Shown here in pieces: positions 32,858-46,067 of a stretch of 64,000 bases of DNA. Numbering within the stretch: the first letter of the stretch is position 1; every line of letters starts with the position of its first letter. A program made the position numbers and the translations under genes. The notes under the pieces are model-generated. The model was not told where the DNA came from. It made no database searches and saw only the letters and a list, made by a program, of their open reading frames with translations. Origin of the DNA: Mucidula mucida. Its lineage: Eukaryota; Basidiomycota; Agaricomycetes; Agaricales; Physalacriaceae. Location: NCBI GenBank assembly GCA_015501055.1, contig JADNYV010000022.1, forward strand, positions 290,425 to 354,424. Reading direction: 5' to 3'.

Positions 32858-33922
32858 ATGGCACGAGATGTGACTGGACGTACAGTTTCTGAAAGGGGTG
32901 AATTTCAGGGTCTGCAAAGCGCGTCCATGGATAAGCTCATGTCGTCTCCCAACGTGCAGATCAACGAGGATACATTTCTCGAACTCGCCCAGATGGCGAT
33001 TGTACCACTGGGCATCAAATGCGAGTGCTGTCCCAGCCTGCTATCCTGTTGGCATGCTCTCGGCCGCGTATGTACTATCCTTTCACATGGCCCATCACTG
33101 ACTGCTATACAGCATCAAGTAATGCACCACAAAACGACAAAGGCTAAGGGTAAAGGCTCTGTAAGTAGCTCGTCCTAACCACCATAACTCGACTCACGAC
33201 TAGGGCAGCGCATTGAGTATTCCTGCCGACTCCCAAGGTGCACTTCACAGGCCCAGATATACCCCAGAAAAGAGGACCTTCACGAGCATATCAAGAACAC
33301 CCATCTCCCCCATCACCGCGCCCTCGTATGTCCCCTCAAGGCGTGCAATTTCACTGCTGCCAGAAAGAATCAGCTCATCACCCACTTTCACGAATATCAC
33401 CAGTCCCTAGACGGCCAGACGATTGCGAGAAACTCAAATCTCTTGTCGCCATCGTGGCTGCCACTCCGCGTCGCAGATATGCCAGAGCCACCGCCGCTTC
33501 CGCGCGACATCCCCATCGGCACCCTTCTCGTGCCAGTAGCCAGTGGGCAGCGAAAGAGAGCACCAGCTCCTTCCTCACAGTCCTCTGGCACACGGATCAA
33601 AAAGACGACCTCAGTGCAGCAATTGCCATCTGCGCGAAAACGGGCCAGTCCTCCTTCCGAGTCGGCCAACGAGAAGAAAAGGCTGGTTTTCGAAGATCTG
33701 GAGCCTTTTGTACTGGCAAAGGCCGGCGATGGAGAGTTGTCTCTGTTCAAGGACTACGAAGTATGGCAACGGCCTGCGGAACTGCAGAAAGACGTCGCTC
33801 GGCCGCAGGCTATCATGGACCCAAGGACGATCCGTTCACATTCTCCACCTGTATCCATCCACTTTGATGTTTTCCACCAAAAAGTGCAGTTGATAGTCGA
33901 CGAAGGAGGAAAGAAGCCATAA
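32858..33922 (+). CDS. C2H2 zinc-finger protein, three variant fingers
   Basis: Exons 32858-33067, 33113-33160 and 33209-33922; introns 33068-33112 and 33161-33208. Finger 1 is split by the first intron (CECCPSLLSCWHALGRHQVM), finger 2 has an unusual Cys-x4-Cys spacing (CRLPRCTSQAQIYPRKEDLH) and finger 3 is CPLKACNFTAARKNQLITHF. The acceptor for exon 3 (GGGCAG|CGC) is required to keep the fingers in frame; a naive ORF reading uses the wrong frame. The C-terminus is Pro/Lys-rich then acidic. Probably a nuclear DNA- or RNA-binding protein. No specific family is recognised. Confidence 0.75.
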
Positions 33923-34048
33923 CTTCTATACTTTATCTCGCGCTACATGACAGAGAGCATCGTTCGTCGCTACATTAATAATCGCATAGTACACCACATC
34001 TCGTATTTTACTTTCGTTAGGCAGTATAAACAAAATACATATTCCTAG

Positions 34049-36312
34049 TTAACAGTCGTCATCAGCCGTTTGGAGAGTAGATTTGAATACAACCCACTGT
34101 TTGTCAGTCATGTCCATGAAAGCGTTTCGATCTCTTTCTTTCTGGATATCGGCATCCGTCCACTTATGCTTCGCCTTTTCTTCAGCAATCAATACTTGCT
34201 TCTTTTTGTTTAGCCTCAGGTTGACCCAACGAAGAAGGAAGGTAACGAAGAGCTGCACGGTGAGCAGTATCATGATGGCGATCTTGCCCGGGATGTAAGC
34301 AGGCGCGTCTTTGGGAAGAAAGATCTCTGTTCCGACGATGTTGCCGACACAGAAAGCCACCATCGTGAGGGCGTTCAGTGTGCTCTTCTTCGTGTGTCCA
34401 CTGGTATTGCTCGCGTTGTAAGCATACACGATTGAGAGACCGCTGCCAAACGTATGAACGAGATACGAAGCTGTGGGAATGGGTTTCAGTGTGTGCAGGG
34501 AACCAAAACGTTCAAGAGCTCACCAAAGAGCAGAGCACCCTTGTTCCCTGAGTCGTTCAACCCAATCATCATGGCTGCCCAGGCATCAATATTCGTAGAG
34601 ATACAGATGGTAACGCCAACTTACCGGCTCCAACAATTGTCGGAACGAGCGCGAATATAAGAGGGACCATGCGTTCGCCCTACAGATCATTGGTCGCCTT
34701 AATCTATATGGTAGGTCTTGAATAATGCGGACCTTCTTATCCGAAAACCAACCGCATAGTAAAGTCATACCAGCCGCCACCGCTCCTCCTGGCGTAGACA
34801 GAATCAAAGTCTGTCTGGATCTGCAAACGAAGATGAACGATGTAGAAAAAAAAGTGTAGAGGCCTTTCACATACGTGTAGCCAAAATTCTTGATGATCTT
34901 GTTGCTGACTGAATGTGAGAGCCTAGAATCAGTCATGGAAGTCACTACGAAAATAGTTCAAAGAACTGACAGTTGCTCAGTCCTCCGTTAGGTACGCTCG
35001 CTATAACATCCAGTGAGCCCACTCGCTTCGCTGTCATTGAAAATACTCACTCAATAGCGTCGTAAGAATAATCAGCCACGTTCGGACGTCAGTGAGCGCT
35101 TCAATGACCTGATCTTTCTTCAGTTTCTTATTCTCCGTCCCACCTTGATCATCTCGGACTCGTTCCAGCGCAGCGATACGTTCCTCCTCGGTCAAGAAAT
35201 GTGCACGGACGGGAGAATCAGGGAGCCAAACGAGGACGCAGATGCCCACGACAATAGCCAGACCTCCTAGGAGAACATAGATTATCTTGTACGGTGCAAT
35301 CCTATCGCCGGCATAGAATGAGATGCCCTGGAAATCATTGTGAGCCTTCAGCGATAAAGGCCACAGAATGAAAAGCACAAACATATGCAACAAAGCCTCC
35401 AAAGATCTCGGTCAGGCCATTCTACACTGTTCAGTCTTTGAGAGAGATTTGCCATCTCGGACATGCTCACCATGACATAGAACCAGGAAATACGCGTCGC
35501 CTGTCAATTCATTCAGATATCATCTGCCGACAGCGGAATGACAAAGGCCATTGTCACCTGTTCGTTCTTCTTATAAAACATGGTAATGATCTGGATCAAA
35601 ATAGGCGCCACGCAGCTCTCGCACATTCCGAGAAGAATCCGAAGGACGAAGAAGGCGGGGAACGAGGTGCCAACAGCGTGTAGCATGAGTATGACGCCCC
35701 ATACGACAATGTTTCCGCCTGCACGGTGTAAGGTCAAAGCTGTCGATACGATGCATCAACGCACCGAGGTACTTTGCAACGCGCAATTTCTGTGAGATGT
35801 ATACCGTTGGGAATTCCCAGACGAGGAATCCCAGATAGAACGCGAGCGAGACCAGGTTATAATTCTAGAGTATGTTCAGCGAGGCGTTCGGAGATTTGAA
35901 CGGTACAGAATGCGTACCTGCCTGTGATGGGTAGACCCATGATACTGGCGTAATTGAGGGATGTCTTGTCTCTGCCAACAAATGTCAGTCCAGGATCTGT
36001 CTGAGCGATACGGAGGCAGTACAGGAATTGCGTAAAGTAGACGGCCGCGCATAGAGGTGGAATGAGTTTATCCTGGTTCCAATGAGTACGCCGGGCTTAG
36101 AAAAAGGACGATATACTTACCAGCTTCCTGCGAAGACGCAGATTGTACTCTTCACTGAATTCGGCACTTCTTTCGATACCCACAAGCCGTAGAGCCTCGT
36201 CACCGCGAGAAACGTCAACCGAGGCTATGGACACTTTCTCAGCATCTGGAGCAATTTTCTCCTCGATGGAAGCATCGCTCTTTCGTTCTGTCTCCGTGTT
36301 CGTAGGCATCAT
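34049..36312 (-). CDS. MFS transporter, anion:cation symporter family (vitamin/nicotinate type)
   Basis: About a dozen exons. It has the ACS hallmarks FLDKTSLNYASIMGLPI, YLGFLVWEFPTVYISQKLR, RILLGMCESCVAPILI, ITMFYKKNEQATRISWFYVM, FLTEEERIAALERV, and NKIIKNFGYTSRQTLIL. Twelve membrane segments are expected. The N-terminal ~70 residues are acidic and cytosolic. Substrates of close relatives are small organic anions such as allantoate, nicotinate or pantothenate; this cannot be refined. At about 35925 the donor phase after GLPITG is one base off from the next exon (NYNLVSLAFY), another case of the missing-base pattern. Transcribed away from the C2H2 gene and towards it at its 3' end. Confidence 0.87.
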
Positions 36313-36373
36313 GATGGACGGACGAGTATCATTGGAGCATGACCTTACTACTTTATAGTAGCCTTATCTGTTA

Positions 36374-38024
<1,651 letters not shown>

Positions 38025-38230
38025 GTTGGGTCTATATATCGCGCGATAATCAGTCTATATCAGATCGTACGATATAGCCGCTCGCTTGCAACGACCGTTT
38101 GAAACCAACTTACAGTATGTTCGTCTTGTTCGGTTTCGCGTTATTCGTGGCTTGTCTCTCAATACTAGCTAAAACAGGTATATGTATGATAAATCCCGGC
38201 CCAGCAAATGACCGACACCGATACCCTAAA

Positions 38231-38982
38231 TCAGTACCTCGCGTCTACAGCGGTACCTAGGAGAAGAAACCACTGCTCTAACCAGCGGATCCAGTGCTCG
38301 GCATCGGACAGACCAGCGTTTTGCTCATCGCTCATCAGCTCGTTTACAGCTGATGGCGTCTCGCATGGATGCAGATACCAACAAGCCGTACCCAGCGTTG
38401 GATGTTCCCCTTGGGATAAGAGTGGAAAATTTGATCCACCTTGCGTGAGAGAATACGGCGTTTGTTGTGTCGAAACGGCTAGGTCGCGTCGGAAGAGCGA
38501 TGTTTCGATGAGCTCGGCCAGAGGTAACGGACTGCCGTCTGAGATGGAAGACTTGATAATCGATTCAGACACGTAAAGAATTGGCTTACTTGCATCGTGC
38601 ATGGTGAAATAGAAGGCAGGAACCTGGAAGGAAGCTGAATGAACAACATATTGGTGGCATGTTACAATGTCACAGGAACGCGTCGGGGAGGTCGCTGTGG
38701 CGTCGTCTTCATATTCCAGACCAAGATCACCAGTATCTAAGCTATCAAGATAGGGAGATCTTGTTCTGGTGTGTATTGTTTTTCGAGACATGTAGCCAAG
38801 TCCAGTTACCGCCTTTGAAGACGAGAAGATAAGTCGCAGACCGAGACATCAAAGAAGAGAGAGCCAACAGGATGCTCGTGCCAGACCCAGCCCTTGTAAG
38901 CGGCAGTAGCAGGCGATGTCCCTGCATCTTTATATTTTTCGATTAGCCTATGGCACGCACTATCGAAATCGAATCGGTGCAT
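38231..38982 (-). CDS. ATG10: Autophagy E2-like enzyme ATG10
   Basis: Exons 38982-38869, 38812-38590 and 38538-38231. Intron 38868-38813 is clear; intron 38589-38539 (GTAAGC...CAG, 51 nt) is a multiple of three with no stop, so the unspliced frame stays open, but splicing restores the conserved DANGSPLPL. Conserved features are the N-terminal helix (HRFDFDSACHRLIEKYKD), YVVHSASFQVPAFYFTM, LLSQGEHPTLGTACWYLHPC with the catalytic Cys of the HPC motif, and WIRWLEQWFLLLG. Atg10 transfers Atg12 to Atg5. The start at 38982 was found by extending the reading frame upstream of the first intron. Divergent from ribosomal protein gene eS1 with 258 bp between starts. Confidence 0.9.
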
Positions 38983-39240
38983 CTCTAAGAGGTAGACGAG
39001 TGAAAGTACAGAGAAATCGAGTGACGGACTACTCTCCGAGTCTCAATCTTTGGATCCTGTTGGTACTCAAGAGGAGGTGCTATCAGTGGCGCAATCAGGG
39101 ACCTGTCACAAGGTTATGTCACATGTCACGTCACAGCTGTATAGGCTGACAAAATAAATCGCACGCTCACCAACGAAAACTCTATTACCCGCCGGCTCTC
39201 CCTCAAACAGCGGATCCATTCTTGCCGCTTTCACCTCACC

Positions 39241-40218
39241 ATGGCTGTTGGAAAGGTTTGTCGCCGTTGTCACCCGCGTTATACAGCTGTTCTCAACATT
39301 GTCGTACACAGAACAAGCGCCTCTCAAAGGGTAAAAAGGGTATCAAGAAGAAGGTCGTGGATCCATTCTCTCGCAAGGGTGCGTTGCATAAGATTCTGCT
39401 CTCTAGACACCGTCTGACGCTTGCTGTCCAGAATGGTACGACATCAAGGCGCCTTCAATTTTTGAGGTGCGAAATGTCGGCAAGACGCTCGTGAACAGGT
39501 CCCAAGGCCTCAGTGAGTGTGATCCAATCCACGTACCAATGCAATCTCATCACCGTTATTCCAGAAAATGCCAACGACTCGCTCAAGGGCCGTATCATCG
39601 AAGTGTCTCTCGGTGACCTCAACAAGGATGAGGAACAATCCTTCCGCAAAATGCGTCTACGGATCGACGAAGTGCAGGGCAAGAACTGCCTCACAAATTT
39701 CCACGGCATGGACTTTACCTCTGACAAGCTCCGCTCTCTTGTTCGCAAATGGCAGACGCTTGTCGAGGCACACGTCGATGTCAAGACCACCGATGGCTAC
39801 CTCCTCCGCCTCTTCGCTATTGGCTTCACAAAGCGACGGCCCTCACAGGTGAGGAAGACAACGTACGCCCAGTCGAGTCAGGTTCGGGAGATCAGGAAGA
39901 AGATGTTTGAGATCATGACGAGAGAGGCAACGAGCTGCGACCTAAAGGACTTGGTTCAAAAGTTCATTCCGGAGGCCATTGGACGCGAGATTGAGAAGGC
40001 GTCAAGGAGCATCTACCCTCTCCAGAATGTCTATGTCCGAAAAGCCAAGATTCTCAAGGCGCCTAAATTCGACATGAACAAGCTGATGGAGCTACACGGC
40101 GAATCAACAGACGTGAGTTGACTGTCATAGCTGCGTGCCGATCTGACATTGCTTGCAGGAGACTGGTACCCGTGTGGCAAAGGACTTCAAGGAGCCGGAG
40201 ATCCTCGACCAAGTGTAA
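39241..40218 (+). CDS. RPS1: 40S ribosomal protein eS1 (S3a)
   Basis: Exons 39241-39255 (15 coding nt, MAVGK), 39312-39378, 39432-39512, 39565-40112 and 40159-40218; introns 46-56 nt. The protein is eS1: [78 protein letters not shown], and the C-terminus with [18 protein letters not shown]. It sits at the mRNA exit/platform of the small subunit. The very short first exon with the intron right after the start is typical of fungal ribosomal protein genes. Length and motifs are normal with no frame problem. Confidence 0.95.
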
Positions 40219-40384
40219 CGTCGTGTAGTCTACTGCCTTATGCTCTTTCTATGCCTCCATGTACATGTCATGATACATTATTGGAAGACGCGCTATTTGT
40301 ACAACTATCTGTAAGCATAATCAGAAAGCCTTGTGAATACGCTTGTCCATATGCTCGCGCCTTGTCCCTTGCGTTTGCACCATC

Positions 40385-41092
40385 ATGAGCACCGACGTAG
40401 ACTATCTCAAAAGTCTTCTGCAGGCTCACCCAGACTTTCCCAAGAAGGTGAAGGACTCGTCCTCGAATACTTTTAGATTGCTCAAGATATCACAAATGTT
40501 AGGGCATCGTATTCCTTGATATATTCCCCATCCTCCGCAACCCAGTCGCTTTTGAGACGCTGATCACCCATCTTCTGCATCATCTAACATCTTCAACGAT
40601 ACCCAAGTTACCCAATGGCAAGATCGACGTAGTCGTCGGTCTCGATGCGCGTGGCTTCTTGCTCGGTCCTATTCTTGCAATGAGACTGGGAGCAGCCTTC
40701 GTACCGGTACGAAAGCAGGGAAAGCTCCCTGGAGACTGCGTCAAGGCCACGTATGAGAAGGAATACGGAACGGTGTGTAAAAACATCCAGGCATTGACGC
40801 GCTCTAATGCGCACACGTAGGATGCTTTCGAGATGCAATCGGATGCGATCAAGCCTGGTCAGACGGTCATCGTCGTAGACGATCTGATCGCAACAGGTAT
40901 TTCTTTCTGAAAATCATACCTTCTATTTGCTAACCTCAACGTTCAGGCGGATCTGCAAAGGCTGCTGGCCAGTTAATATCTAAACTCGGCGGAAAAACCG
41001 TCGAGTACCTCTTCATCATCGAGCTCATGTTCTTGAAGGCCGGGTCTACGCTTGATGCTCCCGTGTATTCCATTGTCCAATCCGACGATTAG
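40385..41092 (+). CDS. APT1: Adenine phosphoribosyltransferase (APRT)
   Basis: Exons 40385-40447, 40503-40772, 40821-40896 and 40947-41092; introns 48-55 nt. Key parts are GIVFLDIFPILRNPVAFETL, VVGLDARGFLLGPILA, the flexible loop with KQGKLPGDCVKATYEKEYGT, and the PRPP-binding motif VIVVDDLIATGGSAKAAG. The enzyme salvages adenine to AMP with PRPP. Length (~185 residues) is normal for APRT. It follows eS1 on the same strand after 166 bp and is convergent with EDEM (33 bp between coding ends). Confidence 0.94.
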
Positions 41093-41125
41093 ATGTCTCC
41101 TGTGTCCAGGGTATATATTCATTAT

Positions 41126-44100
41126 TCAAACCAATAATCTTGTGTTGAGTAGCGGATGCCCGTTTAGATACAGTATACGACTAGCCTTGGCAGTATCTGT
41201 TTCCTGTATCGATTCAGCGGTCTCTGATCTACCTTCGGGATCCAACGAAACCATGAGCTGCCCAAGGCCTTGCTTCTCTGCCATTGTAAACATCTCCTCT
41301 ACAATGTTCCCCGCTTCTCGTGTCAGAACGAGTAGCACAACGTCAGCCACATCTCCCGCTTCAGTGACCTCGTCTAGGCTTGCGGTCGGATTTATTCCCA
41401 CATCCTCGTCGCTCACTACAAGAACAGCAGCAGCTCCCGCGTCTCTTGCCATCAACAGCTTTTGCAGAAATGTACAGTCGCCGCGATAGGTCAGAAGAAC
41501 GCTGTTTTGGTATGACTGCTCGTACGGTTCGCATCCAAGGAGATTGCTCTCTACCCTGTATACCGGTAGAGCTTCTGTATGGGACAGCCGAAGAGGTTGT
41601 TGAGCAGAAGGGGGTCGTACAGAAGAGTCTCCTCCAAAGAAGCTAGTGTAACCGATGACAAAGGCGTCCTTGCTATCCGCTGGCGAGCCGGCATCTACCA
41701 CATCAAACAAGGGATCCACGATGTCTGTGTGAAAACGCAGGAGAACGTCTGGATCACGAAGGACATTGATATCGTCCAACGTGGCGTTGCTGGAATGGTC
41801 TACGAAGAGTGTCGTGTCGTTGATAAACACAATCTGTCCAGGCCGCACAACATAGTGACCGACTTGGAAGCAAAGTAAGATAGCTGATAGTCCAAAAAGG
41901 GAAATTAAAAACGTACGTCGCCGTATATCGTATCCCTTTCCGTCCAATCTCTTCACAATATGGGTTCGAACCCCAGATGCATTATTAATCATATAGCCCT
42001 CAGTGATTGGGGCAATCTTGACGATGCTAGGGCTAAGATCTTCGGGAACGACCTTACCATTTGGCGCGAGAATGAAGTCGTAAGTCTGTAGGACGTTTAT
42101 ATGGCATCCTAGTCACAGGTGGAACACTCACGAACAAGTCAACTTTGGGTTGTTCACACCATCCATCTGCCGACCAAAACGTTTTGTCGAGCTCACTAGG
42201 CTGAATGCCCACTAGCTCTCGGGAGTATTCCACATCACCACGGGAGCGAATGCCTTGCACCAGACCGTTAAGCTTATGTGGCTCAGAATACGGCTCGTAG
42301 GCAGGGCATTGATGGTTGACTATTTTACGCAACTTGCGGCGGGCAGGAGGCACTGGTTTGATATTATCTCGTCCTAGAGTGAGGATGTGCCCCTCGGTCG
42401 TGAAGACATAATTAGAGTCATCGCTGTGCAGCGGATTTTCCTCGTCGAATAGTAAAAATAAATACTGCAAGTAAGGTTATCAGCATGAAGTCTGCGTAGA
42501 GCGCGAATTCTAACTTTTAATGTTTCCGATAGCGCAAATGATTCCATTCTGTCATCTCGTTTATTGGTCCGTAGATCTTGGATGCCACAAAGGCCGCAGT
42601 CAACTTTAGAGCGTGTGATGATATCAAAGAGTATCCTTTCTCCCACTTCTAGATAGAATGGATCGCGCGTTGCCTTGAAGATCAGAGTTAGTGGGGTCAC
42701 ATATCAAATGAGATACCATCATCACCCTGTACAGGTACCACGTAGACTCGATGAATTCTAAGATGTAGAAATGAAGACGACGTATGGAGAGTTTAGGATG
42801 GACATACCTGGTCTTAACGGGTATTGGAAAGATGTCGCACGCTTGAAGTTGGTATCGAATACCTCAGGTAGTCCTGAGTGTCGCCGCCACAAATTATAAT
42901 CTGAGGTCATGTGAGATCAAGACGGTTGAATGAGGGAGCAGACCGACACATCATGTGAAGCTTAATCGCGTTTTGGACGTCTCCAGCTAGAACCTGTAAT
43001 CCAGGCCAAAAGGCTGACAAAGAGTCTACACTATAGTACGCGGTGTCACCGTTTTTCATGTTGACGTTACGGTACTGAGACGATATGAGAGCAAGTCAGA
43101 AGATGAGCACAGCGATTACTGACCCAGAATCCGTCCGTTGCTCGAGAATATCTCATAATCGAGGCGTATGAATCATCCCACACATCCAAGAACTCTGATT
43201 CGCCTAATAACATTTTCAGAACTTGTCGTTAGAGAAGAGGGTCTTGCATACCGCTCATGATGTACCACTTGAGGGCATATTCGTAGAAAGAGTCTATTCC
43301 AGCTCCAATGCCCGTTATTTCAGGAGGAGTCCAGTCCTTTCACAGAATGAATATGGAAGAAAACTAGGCAATAACGCACATACACCAGTCCAGGTATTGA
43401 TAGTGTTACCAACTAACCCAATGTCAGATTTTCGGTTCCATAACGCAAAGAATGCTTTGAATGCGGCCTTCTCGAATCTGTCATCACCCGTTAGTCTGCT
43501 GAGCGTGGCAAACTCAAGTATTAGAGAGCCGGCCCCAGCGGTACCTGGTCGCCAAGAATCAGTCATGAGCCCTTGGACGCGTCAAGGCGTACATGTTTCA
43601 AGTGTCTCGCCTCTCAGAAGCCCATGACGGAGATTGATCTAGTTGTGATTAGCATGATCTCATAGACATTCAGAAATGCTTTCTTACTCGAGCGTAGGGA
43701 AGGCCAGTAGGAGTGGAGAATGCAGGTAGTAGTCGTTTACCCAAATCGTGGGCCAAGACCAGGAGCTCGTCGCGATACCAGGGGAGAAAGAAAGGTTGGC
43801 CCGTTTGATTGGCGTATATGTGTCCGGATAATAAGCCGCCTAGAACTCTTATAGTTGTTTCGAAAACTTGGGGCCGAGTATTAACATCAAAAGAGACGGA
43901 GTCTACAACATTCTTGACTGCAGTGGCGAAGCCTTGTCGGTCGTCGAGGATGACAAACGTGTCGAGGACATCAATGAGGGTTAACGAAAAGTTGCCAGCA
44001 ACGTCGTTTGAGGCGATGTTATTCCTGGTGCGCGATTCAAGCATCCGTCAAGGCTCGTCTCGGCGGATAACTCACTCACAAGTTAGCCCAATCGGGGCCT

Positions 44101-44493
44101 TGCCCAGAGCAAGAAAGAGGTGTTAACTGGTTGGTAGGAATGAGATCGCGTAGAATGAGGCGTTAGTTGAAGTACGATACCTCGTCGAGAGGAAATGCTG
44201 CAATAACCAAATCAGTTCCTTCTGACTGCAAAACTAAGGACGCGCACCATGGGTCATATAGTTATCAAAGCCATGATACCAAAGCTCTCGTATTCGTTCC
44301 CTGCAATACAGTTGAACACGTCAGTATGTTGAAGTCCATCAGGTCCATACCGAGTTGCCAACTTGCGCTGGGGAGTCCAACCTGCGCCGACTGCTGGCGT
44401 CGTCGTCGCTGACGTCGCGTAAATATTCCATCCCTCCAAGGCGACGACGACGAAGAGCAAGAGGGACTCTGGCCAGTATTGGTGCCAGTGCAT
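41126..44493 (-). CDS. MNL1: ER degradation-enhancing alpha-mannosidase-like protein (EDEM/MNL1) with PA domain
   Basis: Multi-exon gene. The start at 44493 gives a signal-peptide-like leader (hydrophobic [12 protein letters not shown] near the N-terminus). The GH47 domain follows: [49 protein letters not shown] region, [54 protein letters not shown] and [12 protein letters not shown] protease-associated domain ([31 protein letters not shown]) occupies the C-terminus. EDEM/Htm1 trims mannose from misfolded glycoproteins so that they are sent to ERAD. Intron donors such as GTATGG (after KLATR) and GTGCGC (after NYMTH) are supported by the family alignment. Confidence 0.9.
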
Positions 44494-44705
44494 GTGTCGT
44501 GGCAGAAAGTAAGGAATACCATCCGGGCCGGCGGTAACCTTGTGCATTCCCATCATGTCTTCCTCCGATGTTTCTGGTATTTTGGGTGAATATATGCTCA
44601 AGGGCTGGGTAAATGCGTCTCAAAATGCAGAGAATACATTTCACTTATTTACTTTAGGTTCTCACTGACCGGACATGCCCTAATGATGGCTGCGTGACCC
44701 CATTA

Positions 44706-45783
44706 ATGCGGTCGCCCAACGGTCGCACGCCGATCCACCACTTTTGTGCCCGATGCGATCCAAAACCGGACAGTGCGCTTTCTGCTTTTCATGCTACGCG
44801 TAATACCTATTTCCCTTTCCAGCTCAGGTTCAACGGCCCAGTTTGCAGCTTGTCTCATCGACTGTGCCTACTTCGACGTCCAGCGCTTCCTCCGATTCCC
44901 GTCTGTCTGGCACGTCGACGCCACCGACAGAGATATCCAGCTCGCTGAGCTCCCCTACATTTGCACTCCCTCCAGAAACGGCCGAGAGTCGACGTCGTCG
45001 AGAGCAATCCGATAGAGCATCTACAGAAATTGGCAAGCGTCTACTCAAAGGATGGACCATGATGGCCGAAGAATGCTCCAACCTGCAATGCTTTGGTGTT
45101 CCACTCGTCCGACCACCACGATCTAGCGAGACGACGGATCCAAACTTGGCAAGGTCCACGTTGTTTTTGTCGAGCCATCGCTGACTACATATGCCACACA
45201 GGAATGTGTAATTTGTTCAACTCGCTACGTGATCAACGCAGACCGGGCGGGCAGACAAACTTTAGTACCCATTGTCACCGAACCCCTTGGCTTCTCTTCC
45301 GATTCTCTTGGGCGGTCAGCGACGTTAACACCCCCGAGCCCGCCACCTCATGGTTCGTATCCCAAGACTCTACTACTTTGTCGTTAATCCTGGCTGTACA
45401 GAACTCTTCCCCTCTTCCGATTCCCTTAAAGGCACCCGAGGTATCTACCCACACCCTTCTCACGGAAAGTCGACTAATTGACATCGCAAAGACATATAGT
45501 CGCCCGGCTGAAGAATCGGTCAGTTTCCCTCGTCATTGATTATCCATTCCTCATCATGATTTTCTCTGCAGAGATCCCTCATTTCTACACTCAATACAAC
45601 CATGTTTACTCTAGAGCGCACTCTTCATGTCTATCATCAAAATTGGCGGCTCTTTCCAACGGCCATATCCCCCTGGATCCTGCTGCCATTGGTTCGACCG
45701 CAGATGCAATAACGAAAACAGCTCTGGCGTTGACACAGGTCAAACAATTGCACTGGAACGAAATGCAGAGTATGATGCAGTGA
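44706..45783 (+). CDS. ZNRD2/SSSCA1-like zinc-ribbon protein (with frame breaks)
   Basis: The conserved domain reads IGKRLLKGWTMMAEECSNLQ, CFGVPLVRPP, then after an intron (about 45151-45201) ECVICSTRYVINADR, i.e. the two Cys pairs of the autoantigen p27/ZNRD2 zinc ribbon. Flanking parts are Ser/Thr-rich, and the C-terminus holds helices (SSKLAALSNGHIPLDPAAIG, DAITKTALALTQV) that end at TGA 45781-45783. Two one-base breaks occur, at about 45142 (GATCCAAAC) and about 45633 (CATGTCTATCATC); adding one base at each restores the family reading. The first exon and its intron (near 44773-44823) are guesses, so the 5' end is weak. The human relative is linked to centromeres and PP2A; function here is unknown. 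Confidence 0.6.
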
Positions 45784-46067
45784 TCTACTTGTTCGCGTGA
45801 CATGCGGTTCGCCCTCCATCTTATTCGTCCTTAAATCCAGTAGCTTATTTAATGAAGATTCCTTAGGTTCGCGTAGAACAATACAGCGGTTTCACACATA
45901 GATGTCCATGATAACATTGATGAGTGTACGTCAAAAAAAGACCAAGATGTGAGATGGCGTGGCAGCCTCATGTTGTTCGTGCGTGTGTGCAGGGTGTGAG
46001 ATATGACGCATATTTACATCCTTTGACCCAGTCCCTCATCATCGTCATATCGCCCCTCCCCACAATT

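Noticed and set aside
38038..38047. Palindrome ATCGCGCGAT just upstream of the thiolase start
   Set aside because: Ten-bp palindromes of this kind occur by chance; no second copy or known factor supports a site.
41955..41975. GGGTTCGAACCCC resembling a tRNA T-arm / B box
   Set aside because: It lies in the EDEM coding region; no A box, anticodon arm or acceptor stem is found on either strand.
45093..45539. 148-codon open frame in the ZNRD2-like region
   Set aside because: It is in a different frame from the Cys pairs of the zinc ribbon and has no similarity.
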